DNA from: Hyperoodon ampullatus
Lineage: Eukaryota > Chordata > Mammalia > Artiodactyla > Ziphiidae
Length of the DNA: 64,000 nucleotides
Reading direction: 5' to 3'
NCBI GenBank assembly: GCA_949752795.1
Contig: OX457061.1
Span: 40,766,338 to 40,830,337, forward strand
Positions 1-12,039 of the stretch are shown here, piece after piece (within the stretch, counting starts at the first letter, position 1; each line of letters opens with the position of its first letter). Both the position numbers and the translations under genes were made by a program. A model generated the notes under the pieces. It was not told the origin of the DNA. It saw only the letters and a list, made by a program, of their open reading frames with translations, and made no database searches.

Positions 1-57
1 AAGCCCGTACACAGCAGCGAAGACCCAACACAGCCAAAAATAAATTAAAAAAAAAAA
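1..57 (+). mobile_element. CHR SINE, long subtype, 3' end only
   Basis: The left edge cuts a long-subtype CHR SINE. Only its 3' end remains: the GACCCAACACAGCCAAAAAT motif followed by an A run. The same ending closes the copies at 8062 and 60645. Confidence 0.85.
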
Positions 58-1030
58 TCCATAGCAACAAGAATGGGTATACACACGCCTGCCGGAATCA
101 TCATTATCCAAAAGAAAGCACGATGACTTCCCCGTTTGCCAAATATGGCAAGTGCAACTCTAGGAGGGCAAGCAAGAACTAGACAAAAAGCAAATCACAA
201 ACAAAAGAATGAACTGACAAAGATTTAGAAAGTGCAAGGCATTATGTGAGACCTTATGAAGGATGTAACAGAGCAGAACACAGTCCTCAATCAACAGTAG
301 CTTTCTAAAGAGAAAAGATGCATTCACTATGTACTCCTACCCCTTGAAACACATGTATGTATACTAGCCCAGAATAAAGTTTCCTCAGTTCAAGAAACAA
401 GGAGCTCTCTCTACTTTGCATTCTCTCTTTGTGAAAACACTTAATCATAACCATTCCTAATGTCTTTTAATTTACCATTTCCTTATACGTAATTCCTAGT
501 CTCATACTGTGGAAGCAGTCTAAATAGTAGTATTGCTCATTTTGAGCCATCAAGAGGAAAGAAAAGTTGGCTTTCAGTTGCACACAGGAGGGTCCGAACC
601 CTGAAATCTTGGCTTTTCCCTGGAATTTCCCACACGAAATCAAGAGAGAGAATGTCAGGGAGCTGGTCAGTTGGGCAGGCCTGAGAGTAGCATTTTGCCC
701 AGGATGAGGTAATGTCTACAGTCTCTTACTTTTGCATAGAAAAATGAAATCAGATCCTAAGCAGAGGCACAAATAGTTTTTAACACCTTTCACTTGTTCA
801 TATGTTTTTTCTCCTATATTTGGAAGGAGCTTAAATTAGTCAGTCTTGTTCATTTACTTGAGGCTTCCCATGAAAAACATAAGTGGAATGTTTTAATTTT
901 CTAGGAAGTAGACACTAAATTAGACTCTGTGAAAATAAAACAAAATTAAACAACAACAACAAAATTACCAAACTGGGGGAAATAAGAATGTACTACACCA
1001 ATTTTTTCTTTTTTAAATATACTGAGCCCC

Positions 1031-1253
1031 GGGCTTCCCTGGTGGCACAGTGGTTGGGAGTCCGCCTGCCGATGCAGGGGACACGGGTTCGTGCCCCGGT
1101 CCGGGAGGATCCCACATGCCGCGGAGCGGCTGGGCCCGTGAGCCATGGCCCCTAAGCCTGCAAGTCTGGAGCCTGTGCTCCACAATGAGAGAGGCCACAG
1201 CAGTGAGAGGCCCACGTGCCGCAAAATAAATAAATAAATAATAAAATAAAATA
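1031..1253 (+). mobile_element. CHR SINE, short GC-rich subtype
   Basis: This is a full copy starting GGGCTTCCCTGGTGGCACAG (A-box region) with the B box GGTTCGTGCCC about 50 bp later and an (AAAT)n-like tail. It is flanked by a perfect 14-bp TSD, AAATATACTGAGCC, at 1015-1028 and 1254-1267. Confidence 0.93.
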
Positions 1254-2514
1254 AAATATACTGAGCCTGGAGAAAAGGCATAAACTCTAATCAGAAGCAA
1301 AACTAAAGGAATGACCCTGAAATCACTTTTGTTACTATCAGTAGTGATTTTAAATGCTTCTTCCATGAACCTATTACTTCTGTCTGATTACAGAGAACAC
1401 ATTTATTCAACAAATAGGTATTGAGCACCTGTTATATACAAAACACTGTACTGGACATTGGGTCTCTGTGCTTAATAGTTTAGCTACATTTTGGTAGGGA
1501 ATATAGGCTGACAATAACGCACAGGCTAACATTTCTGTCTGCCCAAATGACATGATGCTGGGGAAGTTATATAATAAAGGAGCTAAATAAGTCAATCTAA
1601 ATCTATGGCCTTGACTTAGCCTTATTGAGAAAAAGGATAGTGATTTCTCAGCTACTAAGATTCTTATGATGGTCATCACACTACCGTCTAAACCATTAGC
1701 CTTCTTCTTAAAAATAGCCAGGAGGAATGATTTCCCTCATGTAGTGAGAACTCGGAGGTCCATCCTCTGATTTCCGTCCCCTGCCCAAGGGTTGTTATCA
1801 TTTCTGTCGCTATTATCTGCCTCATTACATTATGCTGCTCCCAGGTGCTTTTCTTCTTTCGGGAAATCAGCTGGTGCCTGGCAAATGTACTAATCAGGTT
1901 GACGTGTCACTGTGATGGAAACTGTGACTTGCGGGTTGGGTTTTGCTGCTCATGTTTTCAATGATAGCTCTTTGCTTTAAAGGGCACTGTGCACAACAGA
2001 GTGGAGGTCCTATGAGACCAATCTACCAGTCTAGAAAACATGACTTGGAAAGGAAGTAGTAGCATCTTGTATCCACATACCCTTTTTCTCTAAGGAGTGC
2101 AGACACATTTGGAGATATTATTCCATCCTCAGAACAGCCATTTTGGGCCTGGCAAAGAGCATTGTTAATACTCTTGCCTGATTGTCCTCTGATAAACCCC
2201 AGCTGTGGGCTGCAGAAGGCATGCAGTATTAGCATAAAGTTCTTTCTTCTGGTGTAGCTCTAGCCTCTCTCAGTCTGAATTGGTAAAGTCTGCTCTATGG
2301 TATCATATAAAGTTGTATATAAGCAAATCTCAATTAGCATCTACTTTATTAAAACTATGCCCTGAATTGGAAATTCGGAAAAAAAATCCACAGATACACT
2401 GTTGGAGGTATGAACATTTTCCATGAAAATGTTAAAGTCAATTCTTGTTTTAATTTTTGATGGTAATCTTCAAATAGATAGGTAAACAGACAGATGTTGA
2501 AAGGATCAGAAGAC

Positions 2515-2705
2515 TTTTTTCTGTAAAGGGCTAGTTAGTAAATATTTTAGCCTTTGCAGGCTATGCAGTCTTTGTTGCAACTGTTTAACTCTGCCATTGC
2601 AGCACCAAATCAGCCATAGACAATGGTTGTATTTCAATAAAACTTTATTTACAAAAACAGGCAGTAGACTGGATTTGGCCAAAGGGCTGGATTATCCAGA
2701 TACAA
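2515..2705 (+). mobile_element. Non-autonomous hAT-type DNA element relic (MER class)
   Basis: The stretch TTTTTTCTGTAAAGGGCTAG through TTTATTTACAAAAACAGGCAG to the GGATTTGGCC block matches a widespread old mammalian DNA-transposon relic. The exact subfamily name is not certain to me. Its last 57 bp (2646-2702) recur inverted at 3165-3221. Confidence 0.7.
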
Positions 2706-3164
2706 ATGAGTCCTGACAAACAATTTCAGAGTTCACATCTGCAGTAGTGTATATGATTGCACAGGGACATGTAGCACTGCTTTAATTATTGAGAGATAAT
2801 GAGAAAAGAACATAAGAATGATGCTTTTGGTGAGTAAAGGCTAAATGACATCACGGCATGCTGTGTAAGCAAAAGCTTTACAGCATATGGAAGAAAAGTG
2901 GTGGAGGATAAGATCATCACGTGGCTCAGGGTAGAACAGGCACAACGACCTCAAGAGAACCTTCATGGAGCTGTCAGCACCACATTCATATTGTAAGGGG
3001 CAGCTTCATTTCAGGAAAATAATAATCTTTTACAATAAACTGAAGTTGTCCATTTGAATTTCATTGATTTAATGGTTTGGTCTGCATTTAATTTAGACTT
3101 TATTTTTGGTGTTTTAGATGTGTAAGAGTATAGGAATACAAAATTGTTTGGCAGGATTTATTTA

Positions 3165-3221
3165 TATCTGGATAATCCAGCCCCCTGGCCAAATCCAGTC
3201 TACTGCCTGTTTTTGTAAATA
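3165..3221 (-). repeat. Inverted second copy of the hAT element end
   Basis: Read on the minus strand this is a 57-bp copy of 2646-2702 with two adjacent mismatches (AA against GG after TTTGGCCA). The two arms are 462 bp apart and could fold into a stem. Confidence 0.9.
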
Positions 3222-4129
3222 AGCATATATTTATAGTTTTAAAGATATCATTCTAATACAAATAACTTCAGTCATCCCTGGTGAATCATGAGGTTTTTTC
3301 CCTCTGACAAGAAAAATAATGCTCAAGTTTGAGAAACACTGCCAAACACAAGCTTTTACATCTGAACTGCAGGACCAAACCATGAATGAGAAAGTATGTA
3401 GGCTTGGTGAGGTGGGGGTAGGGAGAGCCACATCGCATCTTGGGAAGTGTAGTTATCATCACAAGTAAGCCAAAACTGGAGGCTGGAGGAGTCCAGGTAT
3501 CAGTGCCTGCTTGAGACTGTAGTGTTTCATTTACTCAATCAGTTCAGCGTGTCAGGGAAACAAGCAGGGAGGGTTAAAAAGATGCTGTGTGAGTCCCAGA
3601 GAACTTCACCAGACAATTCACGAGACACCAAAACCTGGATAGAGGAGCTGTGTGCCTCAGTAACTTTTCATCTGTTGAACAGAGAGAGGATTTCAGGCAG
3701 CACCCAAGTGGACAGTGAATGGAGCTAAGGGAAATCCTCACACTTTATCCTGTCTGTTGAAACACACGAGAGAGGAAAGCCATGAACATGACAGGAAAAA
3801 ATACTGCAGGATAAAGGTAAAAGAAAACATTGTTCTAAGGACTCAGAGGAAGAACAAGCCTCAGAAATGAATTTACTACAGAAACCAAAACAAGTTTAGA
3901 AAACTGGCATTCCCATTATGATACAAGAAGATAAAACTTCTATGAAAAAATGGTAAAAAGCCATGAGAGGACAACAGGCTGAAACAGTGTAACAGATTGA
4001 GATCAAAAGACAACAAAGTAACAAAAAAGATAAGGAAGAATCGCAAGGGTTGTTACAATAACAATCTATAATGGAATTACTAAAGAATAAAATGTCTCCA
4101 TGGAAACTCAGTGGTATAAAGTGTAAATA

Positions 4130-5110
4130 AAATATGAAAAGGCAAGCCATACAGTCGGGGAGAATATATTTGTGACACATATCTGGCAAAAGGCTAGAAT
4201 CTAGCGTCTAGAGAATATATTTGTGACACATATCTGGCAAAAGGCTAGAATCTAGAGTATATATAAAGTATTCTTACAGTCTAACAATACAACCAAAAAA
4301 ACCATATTAAATAAATGGGCAAACGACTTGAAGAGACACTTTTCAAAGGCAGACATAAGAACGTACAATAAGGGCATGAAAGTTGCTCACCATCATTAGT
4401 TATCAGAGAAATGCAAATTAAAACCACAAGATAGTATTTCACCCCAGTTGGAGGGCTAAAATTAAAAGGACTGACATCAAGTGTTTGCAAGGATGCACAG
4501 CTACTGGACTCATACACTGCTGTTGGAATATAAAATGATTGAATCACTTTGGAAATAGTTTGCCAGATACAAAGTTAACTTCTCTGACCCAGCAATTCCA
4601 CTGTTAGGTATCTATCCAAGAGAAATTAAAACCTTTGTCCACAAAAAGGCTTACACATGAATGTTCACAGAATATTTTTTGTAATGCCCCCTCAAAATTT
4701 AAATGTCCATCAACAGATGAGTGGATAAACAAACTAGTTTACTCACAGAATAAACTATTGATATCCACAACAATATGGGTACGTCTCATGCTGAGCAAAA
4801 GAAGCCAGGCACAAAAGAGTACACACGAATGATGTCATTTATATGAATGTTTAGGAGAGGTAAAACTAATCTGTAGATATGGAAATCAGATCAGTGGTTG
4901 ACTGGAGTGGGGTTAGGGAAGACTCACTTAAGGAGGGATGGCAAAGGCACAAGGGAATTTCTAGGGTAATAGAAATGTTCTACATCTTCATAGGGGTGCT
5001 GATTAATTACATAGATGCATTTTTTTGTCAAACACCATTGAACAAGACGAACTGTGTGCATTTCATTATACATAAATTATACTGTAATTAAGTTGATTAA
5101 AAACCAAGGT
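4130..5110 (+). mobile_element. Old L1 3' end, plus strand
   Basis: Decayed L1 ORF2 C-terminus and 3' UTR are visible, for example GGGCAAACGACTTGAAGAGA, then AATGTCCATCAACAGATGAG and the final TTATACTGTAATTAAGTTGA. Many stops and indels show it is long dead. It contains a 51-bp tandem duplication. Confidence 0.85.
4160..4255 (+). repeat. 51-bp tandem duplication
   Basis: The block beginning GAGAATATATTTGTGACACA occurs at 4160-4210 and again from 4211. The second copy is identical for 45 bp and then diverges. It lies inside the old L1. Confidence 0.97.
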
Positions 5111-5689
5111 ACCCACAACCAGCTCCATTCTAGAAAGTTTTGAATTACATAAATAAATTTTTTAATTCTATGAGCCTGTAGGCAGAAAAATCAGACTACT
5201 TTCAAAGAATTTTTTTTAAATGATATCACATTTCTCCTCTGAAATACTAAGTAAGATATGGTAATGAAAACATTTACAGTCGTTTAAGAGGGGAAAGAAG
5301 TAAGAATTTAATACCTAGCCAAGGATTGTTCATAAGTAAACACAACAAAAAGCTCGCCTAAAAATGGGAGGGCTCAGAAAATATACCACATACCCATCCT
5401 TCTAGGAAGGAAAAAAAACAAACACTGAAGCCATTTCCCAGCTGACTAGGAGATGACTCAGACTTAAGAGATCAAGAGTAAAGAAAGTCTAAATACTTAT
5501 TGCAAATATAAAAATATAATTTGAAACTGGATGAAAATGTAAAACAATTGTAATTCCTAGAAAACAAGATATAATACAAAAACAAAATATAGAGAAATAT
5601 GAGTCGCAAATCCCAAACTGTATTTATTAAAACTGGAGAATGTGGGTGAGGGAAGTTGATAGAAGTAAATGCCCATTAAATTCTTTATT

Positions 5690-6060
5690 TGATATAGAAT
5701 GAAGTTAAGAGCTATTGGTTAACTAAATTGTGAAACATCCATTTATGGAATACTCTATAGTCATAAAAAATATTGAGGAAGCTCTTCATGGTCAGATACG
5801 AAATTATCTATAAGATAAACTTATTCTAAAGAGGGAAGCACAATACAAAAAAGTGTATAGCATGTTATGATTTGTGCAACAAAAGAGGAAAAAATATACT
5901 ATACAAAGGAAACTGGTGACCTTGGTTGCCTTGGGGAAGGGTTACTGGGTAGCTGGGAATTAGGAGTAAAAAGGAGGCTTATTGTAAATTTTTTTGCCTT
6001 TTGCTCATTTGTAAATGAACCATGTAAACGTGGCTTATTTTTAAAAATGAAATTTTAAAA
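5690..6060 (+). mobile_element. Old L1 3' end, plus strand
   Basis: The order GAATACTCTATAGTCATAAA, GAGGAAGCTCTTCATGGTCA, GAAACTGGTGACCTTGGTTG and AACCATGTAAACGTGGC follows the 3' part of old mammalian L1 elements. It is 5'-truncated and has no coding capacity. Confidence 0.75.
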
Positions 6061-6839
6061 TGTATGATTTGTTTTGTTTTGACTTTGAGAATCAAGTAAA
6101 CATTCATTGAAGACTTTATTACATGTGTAAATCTAGTTTTTTTATGAAGAAGACATCACAAATCAGAAAAGATTCAATAAATGATCTTGGATAACCGGTT
6201 TCCTATTCGAAGACAAAAATGTTTAGTCCTCATTTCACAACCCTGACCAGAATAAACTACAAACAGATTAAAGAGTGAAATTACAAAAATAAATAAATAA
6301 ATAAATATTAAATAAAAATATTAGAACAAAACAGGTGAATCGTATAGCAAAGAAAGACTTCCCAAGAGTAACCTAACATATTTGATTACATAAAATTTAA
6401 AATCTCCTATAGATTAGAAATATTATATAAAATTAAAAGGTATACTAAAAACTGAGAAAAATACTTTCCAAAAATATAAGAGATTAATATCTCTATTTTA
6501 TTTTATATATTTTTTAAACAGGAGAATAGCTTACAGATTTATGTAATGTAAGTCTTATGTGACACAGGAACCTCCACAGGAAATGAAGGCCCGAAGAAAC
6601 AGACCTGCATACTTTTCTGCTGGGTTTGATGATGAGTGGACAGTCAACTCAGGAACAGCCAGATGGAAGAGATGCACAGGGCAAGGTACAGGAGAAGGAG
6701 CACGGAACTTCCATGCCGTCTCCAGGTACACAATTCTCTCCACATTTCCACATGTTCACTAACCTGGAAGTTCCAGTATCTTTATTTTTTAAAGATCCAA
6801 TCAAATTAGAAGACAAAACAAACTTTTGGAAACCTCACT

Positions 6840-7880
6840 AACACCTCAATATAAAAATGAGCAAAGGAAATAAACAAATAGGAAATGAAAATGGTTAAGA
6901 AACATATAAGGATGTATGAAACCTCATTGATAACTGAAGTGATCTAAATTAAAGAGAGGCCTTCTCTTGCCTATCAGATGGGTGAAACTCCAAGGAAAAG
7001 GAGACCTTCATAACTACTGATGGATATATAAATTGGTACAACCTTTCTGAAAAACAACTTGAGATATGTACCAACAGCCTTAAACAGGTTCAAAACTTTT
7101 GACTAAATAATTCTAATTTTATACAAACTATCTCCCCAGGAGTTTAATGCAACTTTATTTATAGTAAGAAAAAACCTTGGAAACAATAAAAATGTCTAAT
7201 AACGGAAATGTTAAGTAAAATCTGATATATTCATACAATAAAATATTATGCAGACATTAAAATTATCAACTTGAAAAATACTTAATGACCTGAAAGACAA
7301 GCAAGATATAAGTGAAAAAAGTAGAATACAAAACTGTTATATGCTATGATGACAATTTTTAAATGATAATATGTACTATAGAGAGAGATGTTTTTTCTTT
7401 TTTTTATAAATTTATTTATTTATTTATTTTTGGCTGCGTTGTGTCTTCGTTGATGGTGCCCAGGCCTAGCTGTGGCGAGCAGGGGCTACTCTTTGTTGCG
7501 GTGCATGGGCTTCTCATTGCAGTGGCTTCTCTTGTTGCAGAGCAAGGGCTCTAGGCGCACGGGCTTCAGTAGTTGTGGCGCGCGGGCTCAGTAGCTGTGG
7601 CTCGCGGGCTCTAGAGCACAGACTCAGTAGTTGTGGAGCATGGGCTTAGCTGCTCCGCGGCATGTGGGATCTTCCCAGACCAGGGCTCGAACCCATGTCG
7701 CCTGCATTGGCAGGCAGATTCTTAACCACTGCGCCAACAGGGAAGTCCCTATAGAGAGATTTTAAATACCAGAGGGAAATGCAACAAAATGTTAGCAACC
7801 ATTTTGGTTAAAATTATTTAATTTTATTACTTTTACTTTTTTGTATAAGTCTCTATAATAAATAGTGGAAGGAGACACCA
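6840..7880 (+). mobile_element. Old L1 3' part, plus strand, split by a SINE
   Basis: Decayed L1 sequence (ATGAGCAAAGGAAATAAACA, CAGATGGGTGAAACTCCAAG, CAATAAAATATTATGCAGAC) runs to 7388 and resumes after the CHR SINE at 7749 as far as about 7880. Confidence 0.7.
7389..7748 (-). mobile_element. CHR SINE, long subtype
   Basis: The copy is inverted: the T-rich tail with (TTTA)n is at the left and the tRNA-like head GGGACTTCCCTGTTGGCGCA is at the right. It contains the internal CAGTAGTTGTGG repeats of the long subtype. The 11-bp TSD CTATAGAGAGA is at 7376-7386 and 7749-7759. Confidence 0.93.
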
Positions 7881-8061
7881 TATTTTAAATAAAGAAATAT
7901 TACAATTACAAAAATTTTACCTGGCATCAACATGCCCAGGATCTCAACTGAAAGTGTTAATTATTGCAATAAGCAAGAAATTCAAAGACAAAACCTTGAT
8001 GATGCATTAGCACTTGCCTTCCATCTTTCTTATACACCTTTGGTTCAAAACTTCATGGCCA

Positions 8062-8425
8062 GGGCTTCCCTGGTGGCGCAGTGGTTAAGAATCCGCCTGT
8101 CAGTGCAGGGGACACGGGTTTGATCTCTGGTCCGGGAAGATCCCAAATGCCATGGAGCAACTAAGCCAGGGGGCCACAACTACTGAAGCATGCACTCTAG
8201 AGTCTGCTTGCCACAACTACTGAGCCCGTGCTCCACAGCTACTGAAGCCCTTGTGCCTAGAGCCCATGCTCTGCAACAAGAGAAGCCACCGCAATGAGAA
8301 GCCCGCGTGCTGCAACGAAGAGTAGTCCCTGCTCACTGCAACTAAAAGAAAGCCCGTGCGCAGCAACGAGGACCCAACACAGCCAAAAATAAAATTAATT
8401 AATTAATTAATTAAAAAAACAAAAC
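8062..8425 (+). mobile_element. CHR SINE, long subtype
   Basis: This is a full-length copy ending in CCCAACACAGCCAAAAATAA plus (AATT)n. The 15-bp TSD AAAACTTCATGGCCA (8047-8061) matches AAAACTTCACGGCCA (8426-8440) with one change. It lies 470 bp downstream (in gene direction) of the second AOPEP coding exon. Confidence 0.94.
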
Positions 8426-8895
8426 AAAACTTCACGGCCAAATAGTGTACAGAACAGATGTAATACTAGGATGACTCCAGTGGGCCAGCCAACAGGAGCA
8501 CTATCGCTCAGAATAATGAATAACCCTGTACAGCCTCCATGACCAAACCACAGATAACTCTACTATAATGGTGTTTCCATGACACACTTGCCTGCCCAGA
8601 AAGTCTTCAACCAAGAGCACCCACTTACGGCCCACAAAGCATCAGCTGAAAGCAACTGCCTTAATAATCTAGGAATTGATAACTCTGGCATGAAGAGCCC
8701 CACATGCCATGCCTAGGCTCCCAAGCGCCTCTCCCCATCCCGGGCTGTTTTCTCTGACAGGATGTTTTATAGTATGTTCAGTTCAACCCAGCTAATAAAG
8801 GAGCTCTTTTAAAGTGGAGAAAAACACTGTGTATTGGGTTGCTGGGTCCAGCATGTGTGCAATACATAAAGAAGCACAGAACACATGTACAGTAC

Positions 8896-9062
8896 CTTCC
8901 CGAAGCTGTGTTGGCTTGGCAGAATTTTCCCCACTCATTAAAACAACAAAAGATGCAGCTGCTCGAACTGTAGCCTGCCATGTTGACATGGCAACGGGTG
9001 GCTCCTGGCATGGAAAAAGGGCCCTGTTGTTTATGGGCGATCCCGTAGTATAAACACATGGC
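8896..9062 (-). CDS. AOPEP: AOPEP, second coding exon
   Basis: This 167-bp exon continues aminopeptidase O. Its first G completes an Arg codon with the AG of the upstream exon, then 55 codons follow (PCVYTTGSPINNRALFPCQE...AKPTQLRE) and one leftover G, so it is entered in phase 2 and left in phase 1. The acceptor at 9063-9064 follows a clean pyrimidine tract ending TTTCTTCTGCAG. The donor is GAAG followed by GTACTG. The ALFPCQEPP stretch is the AOPEP form of the FPC.DEP-like motif of M1 peptidases, near the substrate-binding side of the N-terminal domain. The spacing to the previous coding exon is 12.7 kb. The reading frame stays open for some 30 codons past the donor, but that extension does not resemble the protein. 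No further AOPEP exon is recognisable between 1 and 8895. Confidence 0.93.
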
Positions 9063-10649
9063 CTGCAGAAGAAAGACAAAGAAACAAAGGGGGAGAATCT
9101 TTAAAATGAGTTGTCACTTTTCTCACCACCATGGTAGCAAAGGTTAAGTTGAGCTTTCAAAGAGAAAATATCTGAGACTTTGTAGTTGACTGGTTTCAGA
9201 GCATCTTGAACTGAAACTGCCAAGGGCTGTGTGAAGAGCTGAGTGGTAATTTCTCCCAAATGAATTACTTAAACATGTAAAGAGAGTTTTTTGTTTGTTT
9301 GTGTGTTTGTTTGTTTTTTAAGAGGAAAAATATTTTTTTGGATAAAGTTTTAAATACTAGTCTGCCAAGTTAAAGTTTACATTAACCTTGCCCCTCCCTT
9401 TAGGCCCTTAGGCCTTCGAAAGAAAAAAGTTTTAGAGATTCTTAAAAATTTTTGGAAAATATTCTGGAAAAGAAAATATGTTCAGCAATCACTGAGATAT
9501 TAATACTTAGAAAAAACAAGCCGGTGGTCTCAAATCCAGTGCTGGCGGACAGATACCCCCAATCTTGGAAACCACCATCTCAAATGGAACCCTTGTGGGA
9601 ATCCTTGTGTGGAGGCCAAGAACAGGGGTTGGCATATCAACAGGACTGTAGGTCACAACAACCAGGCTTGTGACGGGAAGGCCAAGTGCAGAGTTGTTAC
9701 CAAAGCAAGTGTAGGAAACCAACGGCATGACATTAGGGCTCATTCTGCTACAGTTAAAAAACACAAACCCACGCATACCAAGAACAATCCCTTCCATGAT
9801 GAAGTGACAGACAGAAATGGAAAAAAAATCTATGAGATCAAAGAAATCTATTCTTTTAACACCACAGAGGAGAAGGTACAGCCTGACCCTCAGGAAGATG
9901 TCTTAGGAAAATGTTCCTACTTTTTGCTTTTCAGGAGTTATGGCAAATATGATATAGTTTTAATCAGCTTGATTTATAGAGTAAATAATAGAGCAGAGCA
10001 TTACCTCTCTTGCATAAACTGGTTTTCCTTTTTAGTTAACATTGTTATGACTGAACATTTATTGTGTTCTTACAATGAACAAGAACACACAGAATGATGG
10101 CCCCACTCCATCAGTCAGGGTCCAGGAAGGAAAAAGGAAACCAGTCTAGGACTTAATAAACAGAGGTAATTTAATATAGGGAATTGGTCATACAAGTAAT
10201 AGAAGTGCTGAGAAGCCAAACAGGGGAGAGTGAGGCAACTCAGAGATTAGCCACAGTGGTAAGGAGCTGTGACTCCACAGGTTGGAGGAGCTACTGTTAC
10301 TGGGTGTTACAGGGTCATTTGACAGAAGCCAGAGTCACAGTGGGGAATGTCCAATGGGTGCTGGGACCAGGGAGACTCAGTCATTGATGGAGATGCCAAA
10401 AGAAGCAGAAAGAGGGGAGGAAATACCTTGTTTCTCGCCAACTCTCAAATGTTCCATCACTGCCCCACATTGGCCAAACCTGACAGGAAGCCAGAAGACA
10501 AGGCAGCCTGAGAAATGAGGTTCCTTGTCATTCAGAGAAGATCATAATAAGAGCAGGAAATGGACCTTAGAGCAAACAGGCAGTCTACCTCCTAGAAGTG
10601 TATATGTTGTGATCACTCATAGAATTGACATGAGGCAGGGAAAGAAGAT

Positions 10650-10760
10650 CAGAAATTCAGAAGACTTTAGTCCTGGCTGGGTTATCAACTCATTAAATGG
10701 CTATGGAAAAGTCCCCTGACCTCTCTGAGTCATATGCAAAATGGGGATGGGGGGCAGGTA
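10650..10760 (+). mobile_element. MIR fragment
   Basis: The line CTGGCTGGGTTATCAACTCA, then CCTGACCTCTCTGAGTCATA and AAAATGGGGATGG follows the MIR core in plus orientation, strongly diverged. Confidence 0.65.
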
Positions 10761-11025
10761 TGTGACTTCTATTGTCTGTTCTGGTCCATAAACCTATGAT
10801 TATGTCCCAGAAACATAGATACAAGAACAAAGGCAAATTTTCATGGAAGGCCCAGAATCCCCCATCGATTTCAGTGAGTGCTGAGCTCCCACCCTGGTCC
10901 CCTTGGATCCTTGGTTAATTGACTTAGCCTTAGTTAACTGCCCAACTTCAGGTTGTTTGAGAATCTAATGACGAAGTCGCCTAAAGCCACCTCCTCCTAG
11001 GCAGGGCTGCTGGTTGTGGTTGCCT

Positions 11026-11043
11026 GGGGTGGGGTGGGGGGGG
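11026..11043 (+). repeat. G-rich run with quadruplex potential
   Basis: GGGGTGGGGTGGGGGGGG gives four or more G-tracts with single-base loops on the plus strand, which is the template strand for AOPEP. Confidence 0.8.
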
Positions 11044-11627
11044 ATGCTTTAGCAGCTCAAGTTCTGAAAATTCCACCTGTTTTTTCCCAAAAGGCCCATC
11101 TTAGGGAAGGATCCCAAGACGAAACGTATGGTCAGTGGAAACGGAGTATATTGCCACTGGCCAAATGGCAGGTATAACTCCTCTTCCTCTGACAATGGCA
11201 GCCATTGAGAATCAAGACTTTCTTTCTCACTGAAGCAGAATGGACCCCACAATTTTGCTCAGCTCATGAGCTTTAGGAATCCACTTCCAATCTAAGCAGA
11301 CTTGTGGAGATAAACCTATTTGTGACGCTCACAGGGAAGTGGGAGGCCCTTGCCTAGAGATCGCCTAAGACTTTCTCTGCCTCATGCACAGGGGAAGCTG
11401 ACCCCATATTATGGTCCTAAGTCCTAGGGTACTTAGGCCAAGTCTGAAAGTATCCGTGCTCTCTTGCTTTTGCATGCACCACCTCATTTCCCTCGGGTGA
11501 CTCTGGTGTTACAGGTCTTCCCTTCCCTGCACAGGGAGCAAATCCTCCCCAAAAGACTGGCTTGCCCAGATGTTTGCTCTCCTTCTCCCAGTAAGCTTGG
11601 GTTGGAGGTCATGCTGATATATTATTA

Positions 11628-11841
11628 TTTTTTTATTTTTATTTTTTTTGCGGTATGCAGGCCTCTCACTGTTGTGGCCTCTCCCGCTGCGGAGCACAGG
11701 CTCCGGACGCGCAGGCTCAGCGGCCATGGCTCACGGGCCCAGCCGCTCTGCGGCATGTGGGATCTTCCCGGACCGGGGCACGAACCCGTGTCCCCTACAT
11801 CAGCAGGCGGACTCTCAACAACTGCGCCACCAGGGAAGCCC
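11628..11841 (-). mobile_element. CHR SINE, short GC-rich subtype
   Basis: Inverted full copy with an interrupted T tail and 18-bp TSDs CATGCTGATATATTATTA (11610-11627) and CATGCTGGTATATTATTA (11842-11859), one mismatch. Several frames run open through it on both strands only because the SINE is GC-rich. Confidence 0.95.
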
Positions 11842-12039
11842 CATGCTGGTATATTATTATGCATTCCACCTGTGCCCTTAGGTATGTGGTCCCCAAGGCT
11901 TCCTCCATCAGCCTCCATACCTCTTTCCAGAAGAAACAATCAGATTTGAGATGAGGTCATATGTGAGAAACACTGCAGAGGAAGAATCAGAAAGACATAG
12001 TGATTTGCTGAAGGAGAAGGAACAGAAGGCCTCTCTGAG

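Larger units (their letters stand above)
1..8895 (-). other. AOPEP: AOPEP intron downstream of the second coding exon
   Basis: This stretch starts at the GTACTG donor (8895-8894) and runs to the left edge. It contains CHR SINEs, old L1 3' ends and hAT relics, listed separately. The parts 58-1014, 1268-2514, 3222-4129, 5111-5690 and 8441-8780 hold no recognisable gene; 1400-1475 resembles an inverted MIR or L2 end (a run like ATTGAGCACCTGTTATATAC). The region 6540-6770 has overlapping short ORFs on both strands without similarity to anything I know. Confidence 0.85.

Noticed and set aside
8814..9053. 79-codon plus-strand frame
   Set aside because: It is the antisense of the second AOPEP coding exon.
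9609..10097. 162-codon open frame on the plus strand, the longest not explained by a repeat
   Set aside because: It lies antisense in an AOPEP intron, has no recognisable domain or biased composition, and its second half is AT-rich intron sequence. Length alone is compatible with chance in 64 kb. A protein search or RNA evidence would be needed to revive it.
11464..11949. 161-codon open frame, plus overlapping frames on both strands
   Set aside because: Most of it is translated CHR SINE (GC-rich, few stops). The same peptide recurs at every short-subtype SINE in the window.
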